Below are positions 35,915 through 45,195 of a DNA stretch of 64,000 bases, one piece after another (positions within the stretch are counted from its first letter, which is position 1; every line of letters begins with the position of its first letter). Under the pieces are notes generated by a model that was given only the letters and a program-made list of their open reading frames with translations, was not told the DNA's origin and made no database searches. Origin of the DNA: Microbulbifer salipaludis. GTDB taxonomy: Bacteria; Pseudomonadota; Gammaproteobacteria; Pseudomonadales; Cellvibrionaceae. Where the stretch lies: assembly GCF_017303155.1 (NCBI RefSeq), contig NZ_JAEKJR010000002.1, positions 248,001 through 312,000 on the forward strand, written 5' to 3'. The position numbers were made by a program, and so were the translations under genes.

Positions 35915-38900
35915 ATGTCAGACACTCTGACCTATTACAACGACAATGCAGAATCCTTTGTAGACTCTACGTTTGACGTGCCGATGGAGGCTATATATCG
36001 CCGCTTCCTTCCATACGTACCAGAAGGCGGTCACATACTTGACGCGGGCTGTGGATCAGGCCGCGATGCCTTGCACTTCCATAGTTCGGGCTACCGGGTA
36101 ACCGCATTCGATGCCTCTCATGAGATTGTTTCCCTTGCTGCACAGAAAACCGGGCTGCCGGTTGTTTGTCGGTCATTTCTTGATGTAAGTGAGTGTCAGA
36201 CCTATGACGGTATCTGGGCCTGCGCCAGTCTATTGCACCTTCCTGAGCGCAAGATTCCCGAAGCGCTGGATCGTCTCTGGACTGCGTTGAAGCCCGAGGG
36301 GGTGTTGTATGCGAGTTTCAAAGTCGGCGAGAGGGAGCGCGAGAGTGATGGGCGGCATTTTACCGATGCAACAGAGCAAAGAGCCTCTACATGGTTTGAG
36401 TCAGTCACGACAGGTATGCATATCGAATTTTGGCGTACAGCGGACCAGCGTCCTGACCGAAATGAACAGTGGTTAAATATGCGGATTATTAAGGTCCCGC
36501 CGAAGCACAATCGGCTTACTGTCGGAGGTCAGAAGCATCACTTTTTACCCAAGCTGTGCCAATCGATACACCTATCCTCAAAGGTCGATATGGCTGTCGC
36601 TTTCGTAAAAACCACTGGCTTAAATCTGTTGCTGCCAGATCTATTGGATGTGCTGCAGAGAAATGTAGATCCGGCGCGAGTTCGAATTCTCACTAGTGAC
36701 TACCTGGATATAACTGATCCGGAAGCGTTGCGTAAATTGACCTTACTACAGGATCACGGAGCGCAGGTGTGTATCTACGAAAGTAAGGGAAGCAGCTTTC
36801 ACATGAAAGCCTACCTATTTTCTGGTGGTGATAAGTATGGTGCGCATTGGGGTAGAGCATTTATCGGCTCCAGTAACATCAGTAAGCAGGCCTTACAGGA
36901 TGGGCTGGAATGGAATTATCAAATTGACTACCCAGGAGATGCTGGATATCTGGAGGCGACAAGCCGATTTGATGAGCTATTTCTCGATCCGAAAGTTGTC
37001 CCGTTAACTGACCAGTGGATCGATGAATATACTAGACGACGAGTTCCCCCGCCGCGATCAATTGCTCCAGGTAGTACCGAAAGTGAGCCGCCACCAGTGC
37101 CAACCGATGTTCAAAAATCGGCTCTCGCAGCTCTCGACCAATCGAGGAATGATGGCTATTCGAGAGGGCTTGTTGTACTTGCAACGGGTTTAGGGAAAAC
37201 ATGGCTATCTGCGTTTGACGCGAAGCAAATGGGGGCGCACAGAATATTGTTTGTGGCGCATCGAGAAGAGATTCTCAATCAGGCCGCTGAAACCTTTATT
37301 CGGATTAAGCCGGAAAGTCGCGTTGGCTTTTATAGCGGTAAGCAACGAGACCGGCTGGTCGATGTTTTGTGTGCTTCGATTCAAACGTTGGGCAAAGAGG
37401 TCCACCTGGATAATTTTCCTCCTCAGTATTTTGATTACGTCGTCGTTGACGAATTTCATCATGCCGCCGCACCAACGTATCATCGGCTTCTAAAGCATTT
37501 TGCACCAAGGTTCATGCTGGGCTTGACGGCTACCCCTGATCGAACAGACCGATCGGACATCCTGTCACTGTGTGACGACAACCTGGTTTACGAGTATCCG
37601 TTGTTTGATGGCGTACGAGGAAACTATCTTGTTCCGTTTCACTATTATGGGATCTACGATGAGGCTGTCGAATATCAGGAGATACCATGGAGAAATGGAA
37701 AGTTCGCCCCTGACCTATTGGCGACTAAACTTGCCACAGCTGGGCGAGCACGACATGCACTTCGAGTGTGGAAGCAGCATAAGCAAGTTAGAACATTGGC
37801 ATTCTGTGTTTCTCGTAGCCATGCGGATTTTATGGCCGAATATTTTAAGCGGAATGATATCCGAGCTGCATCGGTGCACGGCGAGTCGGAAATGTCTCGA
37901 GGAGAGGCCTTGGAGTCGCTTGAGTCCGGAGATCTCGAAATTATTTTTTCCGTTGACCTATTTAATGAAGGTGTCGATTTGCCCGCGATTGACACGGTCC
38001 TCTTGCTCAGGCCAACAGAGTCCAAAGTTCTATTTCTTCAACAAATAGGACGGGGGCTGCGTAGGAGCGTAGGTAAAGATAAGCTTGTCATTCTAGATTT
38101 TGTTGGGAATCACCACAGTTTCCTGCACAAGCCTCAAGCCTTAATGGGGCAGGCCATGAACTTGCGGGAGGTGGCCGAGTTTGCACGAAAAGCTGAGCGT
38201 AAGCAGCTAGATCTTCCTGAAGGCTGTTTCGTTAATTACGATCTGGAAATCATTGATTTTTTGAAGGGGTTAGATAAAAAAGGTTCAGAGAAAGACTACC
38301 AGGCTCTCAAGGATACCCTTGGGAGGAGGCCGACACTGACCGAGTACTATCACTTTGGTGCGAACATCAAGAATGTCCGGAAGCAACATGGAAGCTGGTT
38401 TGGATTTCTTGGTGATATGGGTGATCTTTCGCAGCCTGAGATGGCGGTTAAGTCCTTACATAGTCACTTTATGGAGGAAGTGGAAAAAACCTCTATGGCT
38501 AAGTCATTTAAAATGATACTCCTTGAGGCATTTCAGTCGCTTGATGGTTGGGAGAATGGTGTAAATCTTGCGGCGCTTGCAGATGAATCGTGGAGTATTT
38601 TAAAGCGAAGGCCTCGTCTATTTGCCGAAATTACTGATTCTGTCAGTCACTCAGGGAAGTCTTCTGTTGAGTGGCGGAAATACTGGAAGAGAAACCCGGT
38701 CGATCATTGGACAAATAAATCGCCGGCGTTGTTCAGTATTGACGGTGACCGGTTTGAGCCGACATTCAATGTCGAACAGCCTATATTGGATAATTTCGAG
38801 GCGATGGTCCAAGAATTGATCGATTATAGGCTTGCTTCCTATGAGGCCCGGCAAGCGGCGAAGTCAGATTCAGAGGCGATCAAAAGTGTAGTACCGCTCG

Positions 38901-39757
38901 CAAGTAAAGGTACGGAGCTTCCCTTTTTTCCTTCACTGAAGATCGCGTGTGGTCACTTTAGAAATAGCCTTGCGGAATTGGAGAATGTCGATTATCGGTC
39001 ACTTCAGGGCGGGTATGGTCGCTTAAGTCGAGAGCGGCATTTTATAGCGTTGGCATCCGGAAACTCCATGAATGGGGGGAAGAACCCCATTCATGATGGT
39101 GACTACTTGTTGCTTGAGCAAATTTCATCAAATGCGGCGGGGAAAATCACCGGAGAAACCTTGGCTATCGAGAGGTTGGATGAGGCTGGGGATACGCAGT
39201 ATTTACTGCGCAACGTGAGAAAGTCTTCTGAAGGACAGTATGTTCTCGAAGCCGCTAATCCAGATTATGACGATATTTTCGTCACACGTGAGCTGGCCGA
39301 GCAGTTCAGAACATTTGCACGACTAAAGGCAGTTATTTCACCTTTAGAGATGGCGCGGGGTCAGGAGCTACTAAGAGAGGATATCCCCAATTTATTCGGG
39401 GCGGTTTTCAATGCCGGGAGCTGGAATAGCGGTCATGTGTTCGTGAAGGAAGCTGGTGCTCATATCCTTCTTGTGACCCTAAATAAGCAGGGGAAAAGCG
39501 CCGAGCACCGCTATGTGGATCACTGGGTAGATGAAAATACCTTCCATTGGCAGAGTCAGAACTCTACTACCCCCGAAAGCAAGCGTGGAAGAGAGCTGAT
39601 TAATCACAAGCGCATGGGGTTCTCTGTGCACCTGTTTGTTCGTGAGAATAAGCTTCTTAACGGTAAGGCTGCGCCATTTGTGTACCACGGACCAGTTGAG
39701 TACAAAAGCCATGAAGGTAGTGCGCCGATGAGTGTATTGTTCCAATTGACGGACTAG
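35915..39757 (+). CDS. Fused methyltransferase / PLD nuclease / DEAH helicase / S24-like / DUF3427 protein
   Basis: A 1280-residue single-gene candidate defence protein. Residues 1-190: class I SAM methyltransferase (ILDAGCGSGRDAL at about 41) without a DNA-methylase NPPY motif. About 200-375: PLD-type nuclease with one HKD-like site (FHMKAYLF...FIGSSNIS). About 390-760: superfamily 2 helicase (ATGLGKT, VVDEFHH, LTATPDR, FNEGVDLPAID, QQIGRGLRR). About 1030-1130: S24/LexA-like fold (SGNSMNGG with Ser1051, then HDGDYLLLE). About 1140-1279: DUF3427 (ENTFHWQSQNSTTPESKRG, INHKRMGFSVHLFVRE). Base composition is more AT-rich than in the housekeeping genes. It sits alone between the tRNA and a transposase relic, suggesting horizontal transfer. 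Confidence 0.88.
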   Translation: MSDTLTYYNDNAESFVDSTFDVPMEAIYRRFLPYVPEGGHILDAGCGSGRDALHFHSSGYRVTAFDASHEIVSLAAQKTGLPVVCRSFLDVSECQTYDGIWACASLLHLPERKIPEALDRLWTALKPEGVLYASFKVGERERESDGRHFTDATEQRASTWFESVTTGMHIEFWRTADQRPDRNEQWLNMRIIKVPPKHNRLTVGGQKHHFLPKLCQSIHLSSKVDMAVAFVKTTGLNLLLPDLLDVLQRNVDPARVRILTSDYLDITDPEALRKLTLLQDHGAQVCIYESKGSSFHMKAYLFSGGDKYGAHWGRAFIGSSNISKQALQDGLEWNYQIDYPGDAGYLEATSRFDELFLDPKVVPLTDQWIDEYTRRRVPPPRSIAPGSTESEPPPVPTDVQKSALAALDQSRNDGYSRGLVVLATGLGKTWLSAFDAKQMGAHRILFVAHREEILNQAAETFIRIKPESRVGFYSGKQRDRLVDVLCASIQTLGKEVHLDNFPPQYFDYVVVDEFHHAAAPTYHRLLKHFAPRFMLGLTATPDRTDRSDILSLCDDNLVYEYPLFDGVRGNYLVPFHYYGIYDEAVEYQEIPWRNGKFAPDLLATKLATAGRARHALRVWKQHKQVRTLAFCVSRSHADFMAEYFKRNDIRAASVHGESEMSRGEALESLESGDLEIIFSVDLFNEGVDLPAIDTVLLLRPTESKVLFLQQIGRGLRRSVGKDKLVILDFVGNHHSFLHKPQALMGQAMNLREVAEFARKAERKQLDLPEGCFVNYDLEIIDFLKGLDKKGSEKDYQALKDTLGRRPTLTEYYHFGANIKNVRKQHGSWFGFLGDMGDLSQPEMAVKSLHSHFMEEVEKTSMAKSFKMILLEAFQSLDGWENGVNLAALADESWSILKRRPRLFAEITDSVSHSGKSSVEWRKYWKRNPVDHWTNKSPALFSIDGDRFEPTFNVEQPILDNFEAMVQELIDYRLASYEARQAAKSDSEAIKSVVPLASKGTELPFFPSLKIACGHFRNSLAELENVDYRSLQGGYGRLSRERHFIALASGNSMNGGKNPIHDGDYLLLEQISSNAAGKITGETLAIERLDEAGDTQYLLRNVRKSSEGQYVLEAANPDYDDIFVTRELAEQFRTFARLKAVISPLEMARGQELLREDIPNLFGAVFNAGSWNSGHVFVKEAGAHILLVTLNKQGKSAEHRYVDHWVDENTFHWQSQNSTTPESKRGRELINHKRMGFSVHLFVRENKLLNGKAAPFVYHGPVEYKSHEGSAPMSVLFQLTD

Positions 39758-39892
39758 ATTGTAAGCTGAACCTAGCCATTGATAATGTGTAGTGGTTCAG
39801 ACTTCATCTCACAGTTACCGGTTTTTCAGTAGGTATTCTGTCAGGTAAAGCTTGAACCACTAATCCTTGGAGTTGCCCGCAAACGGAAACAG

Positions 39893-40150
39893 TTACTGAG
39901 GGCGTTGTTCCGCTTTGACCGCAGAAATGCGCTGCCGAGGCGATGTGTGATCTGATGATCCTAGAGGATCGGCCAGTACACACGTTCCGCGGTTTGCCCC
40001 TCGGACGATTGACTCATTTAGCATACGCATATACCAGCTGATATCCATGAGTCTTGCGCGCCATATCTCCACAACCTCTATAAGTTTCGCCACCTCCTCC
40101 GTATCGAGAACTCATCCGTATCGAGAGCTTCGTGGCGAGCAAAAAGCTGG
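39893..40150 (-). pseudogene. Remnant of a Y1 (IS200-like, REP-associated) transposase
   Basis: The minus strand encodes VAKLIEVVEIWRARLMDISW, then YMRMLNESIVRGAN. This matches the conserved internal part of IS200-like transposases of the REP-associated family (typical text RLMDISWYMRCLNEPIARxAN). After a break that lacks the usual CTGRFWE...YVDLNP block, it resumes with SSDHTSPRQRISAVKAEQ, which resembles the family C-terminus. Further 5' there is a tandem duplication of CTCGATACGGA and a frame change. Internal deletion plus frameshift make it nonfunctional. Identification is from recalled family text. Confidence 0.6.
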
Positions 40151-40300
40151 GACAGCAGTGTGGCGCTGATAGCCTTTTGTTTTATGGATGTTCAGGAAGA
40201 CATTTCAGGAAAGGCGTTCTGCGGAAGCATTTGGGTTAGCTAAACGACAGTATTTACTACCGATGTTGATGTGCCGAAATGGGTTGCGCAGGAGGCTAAT

Positions 40301-40330
40301 ACAAAAACGACCCCGCATGAGCGGGGCCGC
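40301..40330 (-). terminator. Intrinsic terminator of the subtilase gene
   Basis: Minus-strand stem CCCCGC/GCGGGG with a 4-nt loop followed by TCGTTTTTGT, 65-95 bp after the protease stop. Confidence 0.8.
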
Positions 40331-40394
40331 TTGTTTACAAGCGTATCAGGTCAACTTGGCCTTGATCAGGCCAGGTAGTCCATTATCGACGTTT

Positions 40395-42113
40395 TTAGTT
40401 ACATGCCCCCAGTGACATCCAGGGCTGGCCTGAGCCGGTGCCGCCATTGTTGCTGGATGGGTCATCACCTTGTGTCCACCACTTGGCTTCATAGCGTACA
40501 CCGTCTTTTTGCACTTGATCGCCTTTGAGGTAGACGGCCCCGGCATTCCAGGTCGGTATGCTTGGGCAGGTGCCGCCACCGGAACTGCTGCCGCCGGAAC
40601 TGCTTGAAGAGCCACCGGACGAGCTGCTGGAGCCGCCGCTAGACGATCCACCGCTAGATGAAGAGCCGCTGTCATCACAGCTACGCAGGTGAGTCCAGGA
40701 GGTTTCCCAGTGCAGGCCGGCACCTGGCTCGTAGGCCCAGGCCGCGGATGATGAGCACCAGCCGGCAACGTCGCAGCGGTATTCGCTGCCCAAGTTCTGA
40801 ACTTCTTGCCCTGTACTATAGCTGGCGCCCGCGACGTACTGGGGTGCACTGCATGAGCCGCCGCCGGATGAACCACCAGAGCTGCTTGAGGATGAACCGC
40901 CGGAGCTGCTTGATGACCCGCCACCGTTACCGGGCTCCGTGTACAGCAGTCGGTTTGGCGAACCATTGACGCCACTAATCGCCCCCGTTGTTGCCAGATC
41001 TATCATGCGTCTCTCGATGGTCGAAGGTGAGGCGCCCGGGTCTTCCTCCAGCAGCAGTGCAGCCATGCCCGCACCGTGTGGTGAGGCCATGGAGGTGCCG
41101 CTGATTGTGTTTGTCGCGCTTGCCCCAGTCCACCATGCGGAAGTGATGTCTGAGCCCGGCGCGAAGAGATCAACACAAGATCCCCAGTTGGAAAAGTTCG
41201 ACCGGCTGTCGCTGGAGGTTGAAGAAGCAACAGTCACGGCACTGCTCTCGCGTGCTGGTGAGTAACTACAGGCGTTGGCATTATCATTGCCGGCGGCCAC
41301 CACGACGGTAACCCCCCGATTCACTGCTCCGCGCACCGCTGAGTCCAGTGCGGTAGAGATGCCGCCACCAAGGCTCATGTTCGCGACGGCCGGTTTAACG
41401 TGATTGGATGCGACCCAATTGACGGCATCGATAATAATCGAACTGCTGGTTTCTCCGGAGCAGCCAAAAACTCGTACGGAGTGCAGCGTCACATCCTTAG
41501 CCACTCCCCAGGTTGAGCCCCCCACCGTGCCTGCGACGTGGGTGCCGTGGCCATTACAGTCTTCGGTGCCCCGGCCGTCGTTGACGCCGGCGAATCCATT
41601 GCCCATGCGTCCAGCGAATTCTTGATGCGAGCCCAGTATCCCGGTATCGATGATGTAGGCATGCACACCGCGGCCGGTACTGTCATAGGTGTAGGCGTTG
41701 TCGAGCGTTCTCTGGCGTTGATCGATGCGGTCGAGTCCCCAGGTCGCCGGCGACTGAGTGGCGCTGGTATACATCACCTGATCCTGCTCGATGTAGGCAA
41801 TCGAGCTGTCCTCGGCCAGTCTCTGGACTTGATCCGGCGATGCCTTGATGGAAAAACCCAGTATGGCGTTATCGTACTGGTGCATAACAGAAACGCCAGC
41901 ATTTGCTGCGATGCGATTGGTTTCTGTAGTTACAAACTGTGAGGTGCTGATCGAATGCAGGCGCGCTTCGTCTTTCAGGACGACAATATATTGATCCGGG
42001 ATTGCGCGGCTGGAATCTACAGACAGAATATCCGCTGCGGCCAGCGCGCCGGAAGACAAGGGGATGGCCCCGGCAACTAATAACGAGGCCAATATTTTAT
42101 GGGTGTACTTCAT
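40395..42113 (-). CDS. Secreted subtilisin-like (S8) protease with two carbohydrate-binding modules
   Basis: A 572-residue extracellular proteinase-K-type peptidase. Order: signal peptide (about 1-27), inhibitor I9 propeptide ([11 protein letters not shown] to YIEQDQVM, about 38-115), S8 catalytic domain with Asp in YIIDTGI, His in NGHGTHVAG and Ser in [12 protein letters not shown] (about 130-395), Ser/Gly linker, a CBM5/12-like module ([17 protein letters not shown]...SWTHLRSC), a second Ser/Gly linker, and a second such module ([31 protein letters not shown]). These modules usually bind chitin or cellulose. Poly-Ser linkers are characteristic of Cellvibrionales hydrolases. GGAG precedes the ATG. 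Confidence 0.93.
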   Translation of the reverse strand: MKYTHKILASLLVAGAIPLSSGALAAADILSVDSSRAIPDQYIVVLKDEARLHSISTSQFVTTETNRIAANAGVSVMHQYDNAILGFSIKASPDQVQRLAEDSSIAYIEQDQVMYTSATQSPATWGLDRIDQRQRTLDNAYTYDSTGRGVHAYIIDTGILGSHQEFAGRMGNGFAGVNDGRGTEDCNGHGTHVAGTVGGSTWGVAKDVTLHSVRVFGCSGETSSSIIIDAVNWVASNHVKPAVANMSLGGGISTALDSAVRGAVNRGVTVVVAAGNDNANACSYSPARESSAVTVASSTSSDSRSNFSNWGSCVDLFAPGSDITSAWWTGASATNTISGTSMASPHGAGMAALLLEEDPGASPSTIERRMIDLATTGAISGVNGSPNRLLYTEPGNGGGSSSSSGGSSSSSSGGSSGGGSCSAPQYVAGASYSTGQEVQNLGSEYRCDVAGWCSSSAAWAYEPGAGLHWETSWTHLRSCDDSGSSSSGGSSSGGSSSSSGGSSSSSGGSSSGGGTCPSIPTWNAGAVYLKGDQVQKDGVRYEAKWWTQGDDPSSNNGGTGSGQPWMSLGACN

Positions 42114-42937
42114 GTTGATTATTCTCCAATTATATTTATGTAGTAAAAAGAATGGCCGAATGGAATTCGGCCAAAAACAACAACGAAATGCATGAACTAC
42201 AGGTACAACATCCCCGTTACCATATCGATGAATATGGCTGAGAGATTCGGGTTGATATATTTTGCGCGAACAAATCCATAAGCCGCTGCGGATGAAGCGA
42301 CTTGAGATTCCGGTCAGCTAAAAATATCTAAATCAGATGAGTGTTTTTGTTGCGTTACAGATCAGAAATAGGCTCGAGCGAGAATCTGCTCGATATCTAA
42401 TGAGCTAATAAGCTTGCGATAGATAATATGATGATAGCGATGCAAAGCCTTGATGCGCGTGTCATCCATTTTTATGAAAACAGACAGAAACCTGGAAGGT
42501 TTTTTTGAGGCGAGGGGCTTAACTGGCGCTCTTAATCGCGTGGAAGCGCAATTACTATTCGACTTATGATCGACCACAATTATTCTCCAGTTTATTAGGT
42601 CTCAATCACTTGATCGGAAAGCAATTGATGTGGTGCTTGAGATCGGCGAAATCAGCTTTTGACTGATTCTTAAGTCAAAATACGGGCAGAATGATAGCGC
42701 TGTCAATGTGGTGCAATTATTGTGGCGCGCAGCTCCTTGTGTTCACGGTGACGATCGTACCAACTAGGGCGTTTGCAATAAAAACGCCTACAGTGCTGGC
42801 ACATTTCTGTGTTTATCGAATGGATTAATGCAGTAACCGGGCGCGCTTATTTATTGTTGTGCGCCCGGGGGTGCTGTTGAAGCGAGAGGCGGGTGTACCA
42901 CTTTCGAAAGTTCTTGGGCTGCGGCTCCAGTCGCCCG
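42114..42937. other. AT-rich 820-bp gap with duplicated leader motif
   Basis: This stretch separates the subtilase and sugar dehydrogenase genes and is AT-rich compared with its neighbours. The 11-mer ATTATTCTCCA, which on the minus strand provides the subtilase ribosome site (42118-42128), recurs at 42579-42589 in front of a 71-codon reading frame. Apart from that frame and the necessary subtilase promoter I see nothing recognisable. Confidence 0.45.
42362..42577 (-). CDS. Possible small protein, unrecognised
   Basis: A 71-codon frame with GTG start at 42577 and GGAG 7 bp upstream, in the same GGAGAATAAT context as the subtilase start. The product is basic, Lys/Arg-rich and shows no signal peptide, membrane helix or known motif. 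It could equally be a chance frame in a decayed duplicate leader. Confidence 0.25.
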   Translation of the reverse strand: MVDHKSNSNCASTRLRAPVKPLASKKPSRFLSVFIKMDDTRIKALHRYHHIIYRKLISSLDIEQILARAYF

Positions 42938-44092
42938 CTACTCCACCGGCTCCAACCGATAGAGGCCCGCGTCTGTCTGATCGTTCAAAAGATAAATAAA
43001 TCCATCGCGCCCCTGGCGTACATCGCGGATACGGCCGATCTCGCCGTCTAGCAGCACTTCTGTCTCCTTCACTTCGCTACCGTCGATGACAATACGCAGA
43101 AGTTTTTCACTGAGCAGGCCGCCTGCCAGCAGGTTGCCTTGCCACTGGGGGAACAGTGGGCCATCCACTTGGGCGAGGCCGGAGGGGGCGAAGCGGCCTT
43201 CATAGTAGTGCTGGGGTTGCTGGGTGCCGGGTACGGACGGCTTGCCGATGGCCTTGTCGCCACTGTATTCCTGGGAGCGGCTGGCCGTGGGCCAGCCATA
43301 GTTCTTGCCGGCCTCAATCAGGTTCAGTTCGTCGCCGCCGCGGGCGGCGTGTTCACTGGCCCAGATCTGATCCTGGGCCGAGACCACGAGGCCCTGAATG
43401 TTGCGGTTACCGAAGCTGAATATCTCATCCAGCCCCGCCTTGTCGCCGGCGAAGGGATTGTCTGCCGGCGCCTCGCCGGTGTCGGTGAGGCGCAGCACGC
43501 TGCCGGCGTGGTCCTCAATATCCTGCGCGCGTTCGCGCACTCTGCCGCGGTCGCCGATGGTCATCATCAGGGTGCCGTCATTGCGCCAGGCCAGTCGGGA
43601 ACCATAGTGACGGCCGGGTTGGGAGAAACGATCCTGCACAAACAGTTCTTCGAAGTCGGTGAGGGTGTTGCCGCTGAGTTTGGCGCGGCCCAGCGCGGTG
43701 GCGGTGCCTTTTTCACCGGCCTTGTCACCGGCTTTGGAATAGGTGAGATAGATCCAGTCGTGGCTGCCGTCGCCGTATTGTGGGTGCAGCACGACGTCCA
43801 GCAGACCGCCCTGGCCAGCGGCGGACACCTCGGGCACACCTTCCAGGTAAGTAGTCTGTCCCTTGTCCACCAGCGCCAGGCGGCCGCGGCGCTCGGTGAT
43901 CAGGAAGCGTCCATCGGGCAACTGTGCGACCGCCCAGGGGTGATGCAGGCCTGTAGCGACGCGCACGAGTCGCACGTCGTGCTTGTCGGTACCGATGCGC
44001 TCCTCGATTACCTCGGCAGCCGTTGCGACGGTTCCGCTGGTGAGTGCGAGTGCCGCGAGGCCGCGGGCTATATATTTGGCCAATCGGTTCAT
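42938..44092 (-). CDS. PQQ-dependent aldose sugar dehydrogenase
   Basis: A 384-residue periplasmic beta-propeller enzyme of the soluble glucose/aldose dehydrogenase family (YliI/Asd-like), which oxidises sugars with pyrroloquinoline quinone. A signal peptide ends near TVATAAEV. GLHHPWAVAQLPDGRFLITER, GQGGLLDVVLHPQY and MTIGDRG match the family, with RNIQGLVV and the HAARGGDELNLIEAGKNYGWP region. ATG at 44092 has GGAG upstream; an in-frame ATG at 44158 would disrupt the signal peptide. No pqq genes are in the window, so cofactor supply is elsewhere or external. Confidence 0.9.
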   Translation of the reverse strand: MNRLAKYIARGLAALALTSGTVATAAEVIEERIGTDKHDVRLVRVATGLHHPWAVAQLPDGRFLITERRGRLALVDKGQTTYLEGVPEVSAAGQGGLLDVVLHPQYGDGSHDWIYLTYSKAGDKAGEKGTATALGRAKLSGNTLTDFEELFVQDRFSQPGRHYGSRLAWRNDGTLMMTIGDRGRVRERAQDIEDHAGSVLRLTDTGEAPADNPFAGDKAGLDEIFSFGNRNIQGLVVSAQDQIWASEHAARGGDELNLIEAGKNYGWPTASRSQEYSGDKAIGKPSVPGTQQPQHYYEGRFAPSGLAQVDGPLFPQWQGNLLAGGLLSEKLLRIVIDGSEVKETEVLLDGEIGRIRDVRQGRDGFIYLLNDQTDAGLYRLEPVE

Positions 44093-44194
44093 GTAGTTGG
44101 TCTCCTGTATTGCAACCTGTGTGCCGCTGCCGAATGCTATTGGGCCGCCAGTAAGCAACAGCGTGCGTATACTTTCGCTATGCAGAAATGCGCA

Positions 44195-44220
44195 TAAAAA
44201 AGCCGGGTGAGTGCCCGGCT
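44195..44220 (-). terminator. Intrinsic terminator after the YebC-family gene
   Basis: Minus-strand stem AGCCGGG/CCCGGCT with a 6-nt loop followed by six T, 60 bp beyond the stop. Confidence 0.88.
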
Positions 44221-44279
44221 GTGTTTACGCTGAGAATCGCGTTTTCGATCATCGCTTTTGAGGGGGTTTACGCTGCGGG

Positions 44280-44999
44280 CTACACATTCTCCACATTGTG
44301 ATAAACCGCCTGCACGTCTTCCAAATCTTCCAGCATATTCAAGAACTTCTCAAACAGCGCCACATCATCCCCGGCAATCTGGGTGTAGGTTTGCGGCACG
44401 AACTGAATTTCGTCTGCGTCGAAATCAATCTCGCCAAAGGCTTCGATTAATCCCTGCTTGGCTTTGTTGTACTCGGTGTGGGGGGCGAAGACGGTGAGTT
44501 TGCCGTCTTCGTTTTCGATATCCGTTACGTCCACATCCGCTTCCATCAGCGCTTCCAGCACCGCTTCCTCGTCGTCGTGTTTAAAGGCGAGGATGGCGAG
44601 GTGATCGAAACTGTGGCTGACGGTGCCTTGGGTACCAATTTTGCAGTGGGTTTTGGTAAACGCTTGGCGCACGTCGCCGAAGGTGCGGTTGGGGTTGTCG
44701 GTGAGGCACTCGATGATGGCCATGCAGCCGCCGGGGCCGAAGCCTTCGTAGCGGGCGCGGGCGAAGTCTTCGCCGGCTCCGCCCTTGGCTTTGTCGATGG
44801 CTTTTTCAATCACGTGGGCGGGAACCTGGTCTTTTTTCGCGCGGTCGATCAGGCTGCGCAGGGCCAGGTTGCCGTTGGGGTCGACGCCGCCGGACTTGGC
44901 GGTGACATAGATCTCGCGCCCATAGCGGCTGTAGACCCTGGCTTTCATGTTCGAGGTCTTGGCCATTGACTCTTTGCGGTTCTGGTAGGCTCTGCCCAT
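44280..44999 (-). CDS. YebC/PmpR family regulatory protein (YeeN-like)
   Basis: A 239-residue protein of the YebC/PmpR family. [54 protein letters not shown] and [12 protein letters not shown] are all family landmarks. The N-terminus resembles the E. coli YeeN branch rather than YebC proper. Family members have been described as DNA-binding regulators and, more recently, as translation factors for proline stretches. No ruvC or ruvAB is adjacent, which also fits the YeeN branch. Confidence 0.9.
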   Translation of the reverse strand: MGRAYQNRKESMAKTSNMKARVYSRYGREIYVTAKSGGVDPNGNLALRSLIDRAKKDQVPAHVIEKAIDKAKGGAGEDFARARYEGFGPGGCMAIIECLTDNPNRTFGDVRQAFTKTHCKIGTQGTVSHSFDHLAILAFKHDDEEAVLEALMEADVDVTDIENEDGKLTVFAPHTEYNKAKQGLIEAFGEIDFDADEIQFVPQTYTQIAGDDVALFEKFLNMLEDLEDVQAVYHNVENV

Positions 45000-45195
45000 G
45001 GGCTGGTGCTCCGGTATCGTTGCGTATTTCTGGGAAATCGGGGAAGTGGGCGATTTTACTGGGCGGCAGGCCCTAAGAGAAGCTGTTCGCGCACCCGCTC
45101 CGGCTGCCCGGCAGCTGGGCAGCTGAGGGCTGTTTGGTCACAATAACTCATGGGCAAGGCGACATTGCCCCTTTAATCACTGGTTGGAGAAGTCT

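Noticed and set aside
35540..40394. Integrase-mediated island with attachment repeats at tRNA-Leu
   Set aside because: No integrase gene and no second copy of the tRNA 3' end could be seen, so only a tRNA-adjacent accessory block is claimed.
40560..40930. Repeat array in the subtilase gene
   Set aside because: The repeated units are Ser/Gly codons of two interdomain linkers, not a CRISPR or tandem-repeat element. No CRISPR array was seen anywhere in the window.
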